A program made the position numbers and the translations under genes. Below are positions 60,318-64,000 of a stretch of 64,000 bases of DNA, piece by piece. How positions within the stretch are numbered: position 1 is the stretch's first letter; each line of letters starts with the position of its first letter. This DNA is from Micromonospora sp. CCTCC AA 2012012 (GTDB taxonomy: Bacteria > Actinomycetota > Actinomycetes > Mycobacteriales > Micromonosporaceae). The stretch spans positions 2,232,001-2,296,000 of the forward strand of contig NZ_CP159342.1 in the NCBI RefSeq assembly GCF_040499845.1, written 5' to 3'. The notes beneath the pieces are model-generated. The model saw only the letters and a list, made by a program, of their open reading frames with translations. It was not told the DNA's origin and searched no databases.

Positions 60318-60883
60318 GCCGCAACTGGTTCGGCACCCTGGTCAGCGTCGTGGTCACCACGCTCAGCGTGGCGACGATGTCGAGCCTCGGCGTGGGGGTG
60401 CTCGTCGGGCTCACCACCGATGCCGGCGCGCTCCCGTGCGACCAGCTCCCCGGCACCGCACAACCGTTCGAGGGGAACCGGCACATCCCGTACGAGGGCG
60501 CGCCGCACCAGCCGTACCGGACCATGCCGCCGACCTCCGGGCCGCACTCGCCGCGGGTGGTCATCCCCGGCGTCTACCGGGCGCCGATCCGCGAGGAGCT
60601 GCAGGTGCACGTCCTGGAGCACGGCCACGTCCTGGTCCAGTACGCCCCGGACGTCCCGCCGGCCGACGTCCGGGCCCTGGAGCGGCTCGGTCGCCGGCAC
60701 CTGCGCGACGTGGTGGTCGCCCCCTACCCGGCGCTCGGCCACGGCATCGGATTGAGCGGCTGGCAGCGACTGCAACGGCTGGACACCCTCGACGAGCGGA
60801 CGGTCGAGGAGTTCATCACGACGGTGGCAGGCCGCTACGATCACGACTGGCAGCACGGCGCGACCGACTGCCTGACCGGCTGA
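60314..60883 (+). CDS. DUF3105-like membrane-anchored protein of the RiPP-like operon
   Basis: The 189-residue product has an N-terminal membrane anchor (about 5-35, LVSVVVTTLSVATMSSLGVGVLVGL), then an extracytoplasmic domain. Its motifs PYEGAPHQPYRTMPPTSGPHSPRVVIPGVYRAP and VHVLEHGHVLVQYAPD match the DUF3105 family (His-rich HxEHGxV). The biochemical role of DUF3105 is unknown; the conserved His residues suggest metal binding. The GTG overlaps the protease stop (GTGA), so it is the last gene of the operon. It may process, bind or confer immunity to the secreted peptide. Confidence 0.78.
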   Translation: MSRNWFGTLVSVVVTTLSVATMSSLGVGVLVGLTTDAGALPCDQLPGTAQPFEGNRHIPYEGAPHQPYRTMPPTSGPHSPRVVIPGVYRAPIREELQVHVLEHGHVLVQYAPDVPPADVRALERLGRRHLRDVVVAPYPALGHGIGLSGWQRLQRLDTLDERTVEEFITTVAGRYDHDWQHGATDCLTG

Positions 60884-60938
60884 CCTGCGACTCGGCGGCC
60901 GGTCGTGATGATTCGGCGGACCGGCCGGAGGGTAACGC

Positions 60939-63305
60939 GTGCCAGTGCTTCCTCACGGTGACAACGACAGCGTCGACGGCCGGCCCGGAGCCCGGGTCGC
61001 CCCGACCGGGCGGAAACGACGGCGGAACCGCGTCCTGATCTTCCTGGCGGTGTTCGCGCTGCTCGCCGGCTCCGGCCTGGTGGCGGGCGGCTACTACGTC
61101 GACAGCGTGCCCACGCCCACCGATCTGAAACTGCCGGAGTCCACGACCGTCTACTACGCCGACGGCCGGACGAAGATGGCGACGCTGGGCACCGAGAACC
61201 GGACGATCGTCCCGTACGGGGAGATGAACGACTCCGCCAAGCAGGCGATCGTGGCGGCCGAGGACCGCACGTTCTGGAAGAACCGGGGCATCGACTTCAG
61301 CGGGGTGCTCCGCGCCGCCTGGTCGAACGTCACCGGCGGCCAGCGGCAGGGCGCGTCGACGATCACCCAGCAGTACGCGCGGGTGGCCGCGGACCTGAAG
61401 GGGGTCACGTACTCCCGCAAGCTCCGCGAGGCCGTGATCGCGTGGAAGCTCGACGACAAGTACTCCAAGGACGAGATCCTCGGCTTCTATCTGAACACCG
61501 TGCCCTTCGGTCGCGGCGCGTACGGGATCGAGGCGGCGGCGCAGACGTACTTCGGCAAGACGGTGCGCCGGGACGCCCCGGCGGCGCAGCAGCTCACCGT
61601 GGCGGAGGCGATGGTGCTCTGCGCCATGGTGAAGCAGCCCGAGGCGGACCCGAACGACCCGGAGGGCCAGCCCGGCTACGACCCGGCGCGCAACGCGACG
61701 GCGAAGCAGAACTCGATCGACCGGTGGAACTACATCCGCGACGGGATGGTCAAGCTCGGCTACCTGACGGCCGACCAGGCCGCGAACCTGGCGTACCCGG
61801 ACTCGGTCAAGCCGATCGACCGCAACGCCGGCCGGTCGGGCCTGGACCGGCCGACCGGGCTGGTGGTCAACCACGTGCTCAGCGAGCTGCGGCAGACCGA
61901 ACAGTTCCGGGGCAAGCCCGCCGACTACCTGCGCGACGGCGGCTTCAAGATCGTGACGACGATCGACAAGCGGGTGCAGGACGCCGCCGAGGCCGCGGCG
62001 GACATCCGCCGCGACACCGCACCGGAGGCGGTCCGCGGCCAGCCGAAGAACTGGCAGGCCGCACTGGTCGCGGTGGAGCCCGGCACCGGCCGGGTGCTCG
62101 GCTACTACGGCGGCAACAACGGCTCCGGCGCCGACTACGCCGGCTGGTACTACGACGAGAACGGCGAGGCCCGCGGCTTCGGCCAGCACCCGCCGGGCTC
62201 CTCCTTCAAGGTGTACGACCTGGCGGCCGCCGTGAAGGACAAGATCTCGGTGAAGCAGCACTTCGACTCGCCGGACACCAAGGAGTTCCCCGAGTCCGGA
62301 CGCACCAAGGACAGCCCCGCCGGCCCGATCCGGAACGCGGAACGCGCACCCTGCCAGCCGGACTGCGCGCTCTGGGAGGCCACCGTCGCCTCCCTCAACG
62401 TCACCTACTTCGAGCTGACCGAGAAGCTCGGCACCGCCAAGGTGATCGACATGGCCAGCCGGGCCGGCGTCGACTCGATGTGGGCGGTGGAGAAGGGCAG
62501 CCCTCAGCCGAAGCGGGTGGACCTGCGCGGCAAGGACCCCGACGAGGTGGCCCGCCAGTTCTCCACCGAGGTCGGCATCGGCCAGTACGGCATCACCGTG
62601 CAGGACCACGCCAACGGGATGGCCACCTTCGCCGCCGGCGGCAAGCGCGCCGAGTCGCACTTCGTCCGCTGGGTGGCCAAGGGCGAGGACCGCGTCTATG
62701 AGGAGGCGCTGAAGCAGACCGACCTCGGGCTGGACTCCGAGGCCGTCGACCAGCTCGACTGGGCGCTGCGCCGGGTCAAGGCGGCCAAGCTGGACAACGG
62801 CTGGGACTCGGCGGGCAAGACCGGCACCTGGCAGGCCGGGCAGAGCACCACGCAGAACGTGCACACCTGGATGGTCGGTTACACCAGGGCGCTCGCCGCG
62901 TCGGTCTGGCTCGGCACCGTCGACGGCAAGCCGCTGCGCACGAAGGACGGCAGCTACCAGGTGTTCGGCGCCACCGGCGCCGGGCCGATCTGGCGGCAGT
63001 TCATGGAGCAGGCCACCGCGGCGCTCAAGCTCGACCCGGACAAGTACCGCTTCGGTGATCCCCGCTTCCCCGACGACGCCCCGGAGCCGACCGCCACCCC
63101 GCCGACTGCGGAGCCGACCACGGCCGCGCCGAGCCCGAGCAGCAGCTCACCGAGCCCGAGCCCGAGCACGGTCCGGCCGACCTGCGACCGGCGGATCTGC
63201 ATCACGACGAGCCCGACCGGCAGGCCGCTGCCGACGCCGGACCTCTCCCCCACGCTGAGCCCGACGCCGAGCCTGTCGCCGTCGCGCAGCAGGGGACCGA
63301 AGTGA
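60939..63305 (+). CDS. Class A penicillin-binding protein (bifunctional transglycosylase/transpeptidase)
   Basis: The product is 788 residues. A basic cytoplasmic tail (GRKRRRNRV) and a TM helix (about 29-51) precede a GT51 glycosyltransferase domain (about 75-260; catalytic Glu in EDRTFWKNRGID, QGASTITQQYARV). The transpeptidase domain (about 345-690) has SSFK (about 421), SLN (about 486) and KTGT (about 627). A long Pro/Ser/Thr tail with a CDRRIC pair follows. It polymerises and cross-links peptidoglycan outside the membrane. The GTG has GGAGG seven bases upstream. It follows the DUF3105 gene by 55 bases and could be read through from it, but it is a general cell-wall gene. Confidence 0.93.
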   Translation: MPVLPHGDNDSVDGRPGARVAPTGRKRRRNRVLIFLAVFALLAGSGLVAGGYYVDSVPTPTDLKLPESTTVYYADGRTKMATLGTENRTIVPYGEMNDSAKQAIVAAEDRTFWKNRGIDFSGVLRAAWSNVTGGQRQGASTITQQYARVAADLKGVTYSRKLREAVIAWKLDDKYSKDEILGFYLNTVPFGRGAYGIEAAAQTYFGKTVRRDAPAAQQLTVAEAMVLCAMVKQPEADPNDPEGQPGYDPARNATAKQNSIDRWNYIRDGMVKLGYLTADQAANLAYPDSVKPIDRNAGRSGLDRPTGLVVNHVLSELRQTEQFRGKPADYLRDGGFKIVTTIDKRVQDAAEAAADIRRDTAPEAVRGQPKNWQAALVAVEPGTGRVLGYYGGNNGSGADYAGWYYDENGEARGFGQHPPGSSFKVYDLAAAVKDKISVKQHFDSPDTKEFPESGRTKDSPAGPIRNAERAPCQPDCALWEATVASLNVTYFELTEKLGTAKVIDMASRAGVDSMWAVEKGSPQPKRVDLRGKDPDEVARQFSTEVGIGQYGITVQDHANGMATFAAGGKRAESHFVRWVAKGEDRVYEEALKQTDLGLDSEAVDQLDWALRRVKAAKLDNGWDSAGKTGTWQAGQSTTQNVHTWMVGYTRALAASVWLGTVDGKPLRTKDGSYQVFGATGAGPIWRQFMEQATAALKLDPDKYRFGDPRFPDDAPEPTATPPTAEPTTAAPSPSSSSPSPSPSTVRPTCDRRICITTSPTGRPLPTPDLSPTLSPTPSLSPSRSRGPK

Positions 63306-63333
63306 GCCGCCCGGCGCGTACGACGGCGGTCCG

Positions 63334-64000
63334 GTGACCGACGCGATCCGGGCCGCCTGGGCCGCGCTCGACGGCGACCCGGCGGACGTCGGGCAGGTGG
63401 ACGTGCGGGGGCCGGACGGGGTGCTGCCGGCCCGGCTGCCCGTGGCGGACCTCGCCGTCGCCACGGTCGCCGCCGCCGGGTTGGCGGCTGTGGAGTTGGC
63501 GCGTGCCCGGGGCGCTCCGGTCTTCGGACAGGTGCCGGTGGAGACCGCGGCGGTGGCCACCGCGTTCACCAGCGAACGGCACCTGCGACGGGACGGGGTG
63601 GCGTTCGACGGGTTCGCGCCACTGTCCCGGTTCTGGCGCACCACGGACGGCTGGGTCCGTACCCACGCGAACTATCCGCACCACCGGCAGCGGCTGTTGA
63701 CCGCGCTGGGCGCGGACCCGGGCCGTACCGACGACGACCGCCTCGCCACCGAGCTGGCCGACCGGATCGGCGGCCTCCCGGCGGCGGAGGTCGAGCGGCG
63801 GGTCACCGCTGCCGACGGGCTCGCCGTCGCGGCCCGTACGCCCCCGGAGTGGAGTGCGCACCCGCAGGGGGCGGCGGTGGCGGGTGAGCCGCTGGTCGAC
63901 CTGCGCCTCGACGCCCCGGCCCCCGCCCGGCGGCTGCCCCCGGCGCCGGAACACCCGCTGCTGCCCGCCGCCGGGCTGCGGGTGCTCGACCTGACCCGGG
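63334..64000 (+). CDS. CaiB/BaiF-type CoA-transferase-like protein, 5' part
   Basis: The gene runs off the right edge; about 222 codons are visible. It reads VTDAIRAAWAALDGDPADVGQVDVRGPDGVLPARLPVADLAVATVAAAGLAAVELARARGAPVF. FWRTTDGWVRTHANYPHHRQRLLTALG follows, and a new domain starts with PAAGLRVLDLTR. RVLDLTR is the usual opening of CaiB/BaiF family III CoA-transferases. The N-terminal 200 residues resemble the second domain of the same family (the DGWV and NYPHHR strands), so the protein may be a tandem or permuted form. The reaction, transfer of CoA between acids, is inferred. Confidence 0.72.
   Translation, partial: MTDAIRAAWAALDGDPADVGQVDVRGPDGVLPARLPVADLAVATVAAAGLAAVELARARGAPVFGQVPVETAAVATAFTSERHLRRDGVAFDGFAPLSRFWRTTDGWVRTHANYPHHRQRLLTALGADPGRTDDDRLATELADRIGGLPAAEVERRVTAADGLAVAARTPPEWSAHPQGAAVAGEPLVDLRLDAPAPARRLPPAPEHPLLPAAGLRVLDLTR

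Noticed and set aside
60816..62864. A 682-residue minus-strand frame opposite the penicillin-binding protein
   Set aside because: No ribosome site or recognisable domain; composition typical of antisense frames in high-GC genes.

Overview
The window is uniformly high-GC DNA with actinobacterial gene style: GTG starts, ATGA/GTGA stop-start overlaps, GGAGG-type ribosome sites, many LacI regulators, and a mycothiol-linked DsbA-type nitroreductase at the left edge. The mix of secreted plant- and fungal-wall hydrolases with specialised-metabolism genes suggests a soil or plant-associated filamentous actinomycete, most likely of the Micromonosporaceae. The genus is inference. No rRNA, tRNA, CRISPR array, IS element or phage gene was recognised.

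Layout. (1) 0.4-12.3 kb is a sugar-acid catabolism locus. A seven-gene minus-strand operon encodes an ABC sugar importer, two xylose-isomerase-like TIM barrels, a Gfo/Idh/MocA oxidoreductase and a gluconokinase. Next come a LacI regulator and a glucuronate operon (uxaC, mannonate oxidoreductase, mannonate dehydratase). Both operons have a TGGCAA-N4-TTGCCA type operator upstream. (2) 12.5-21.5 kb is a polysaccharide-degradation island: GH10 xylanase, two LacI regulators (one CelR-like), and two malectin-domain glycosidase genes that each carry exactly one in-frame stop. (3) 21.6-25.8 kb holds a small zinc-finger protein, decayed or truncated genes (FAD monooxygenase, glycosyltransferase) around a DUF2332 gene, and a PAP2 phosphatase. 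(4) 25.8-37.0 kb is a biosynthetic cluster that looks undescribed: two related ATP-grasp-like proteins, MaoC dehydratase, OCD/mu-crystallin-type reductase, CitE-type lyase, oxoamine synthase, JmjC-type cupin oxygenase, HOA-type aldolase, acylating aldehyde dehydrogenase and an MFS exporter with a tiny coupled ORF in front. The chemistry fits a carbonylmethylene (ketomethylene) pseudopeptide of the ketomemicin kind. (5) 37.0-41.8 kb has small housekeeping-like or orphan genes, including SUFU- and DUF4304-type proteins. (6) 41.8-57.2 kb contains aminopeptidase P, an M23 peptidase, a GH81 beta-1,3-glucanase with a well-formed promoter between two perfect LacI-type operators, a streptogrisin-like protease, a GH18-like protein, a lipid kinase and a GH6 cellulase. 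(7) 57.7-60.9 kb is a compact RiPP-like operon: a 39-residue precursor candidate ending in a two-Cys core, an attenuator-like hairpin, an E1/ThiF-like enzyme, a membrane HExxH protease with an N-terminal PqqD-like domain, and a DUF3105 protein. (8) 60.9-64 kb has a bifunctional penicillin-binding protein and the start of a CaiB-type CoA-transferase-like gene.

Together, LacI regulators and palindromic operators appear to link secreted xylanase, cellulase and glucanase genes to uptake and catabolism of the released sugars and uronates. Two self-contained specialised-metabolite systems, at 25.8-37 kb and 57.7-60.9 kb, are the strongest candidates for new biology.
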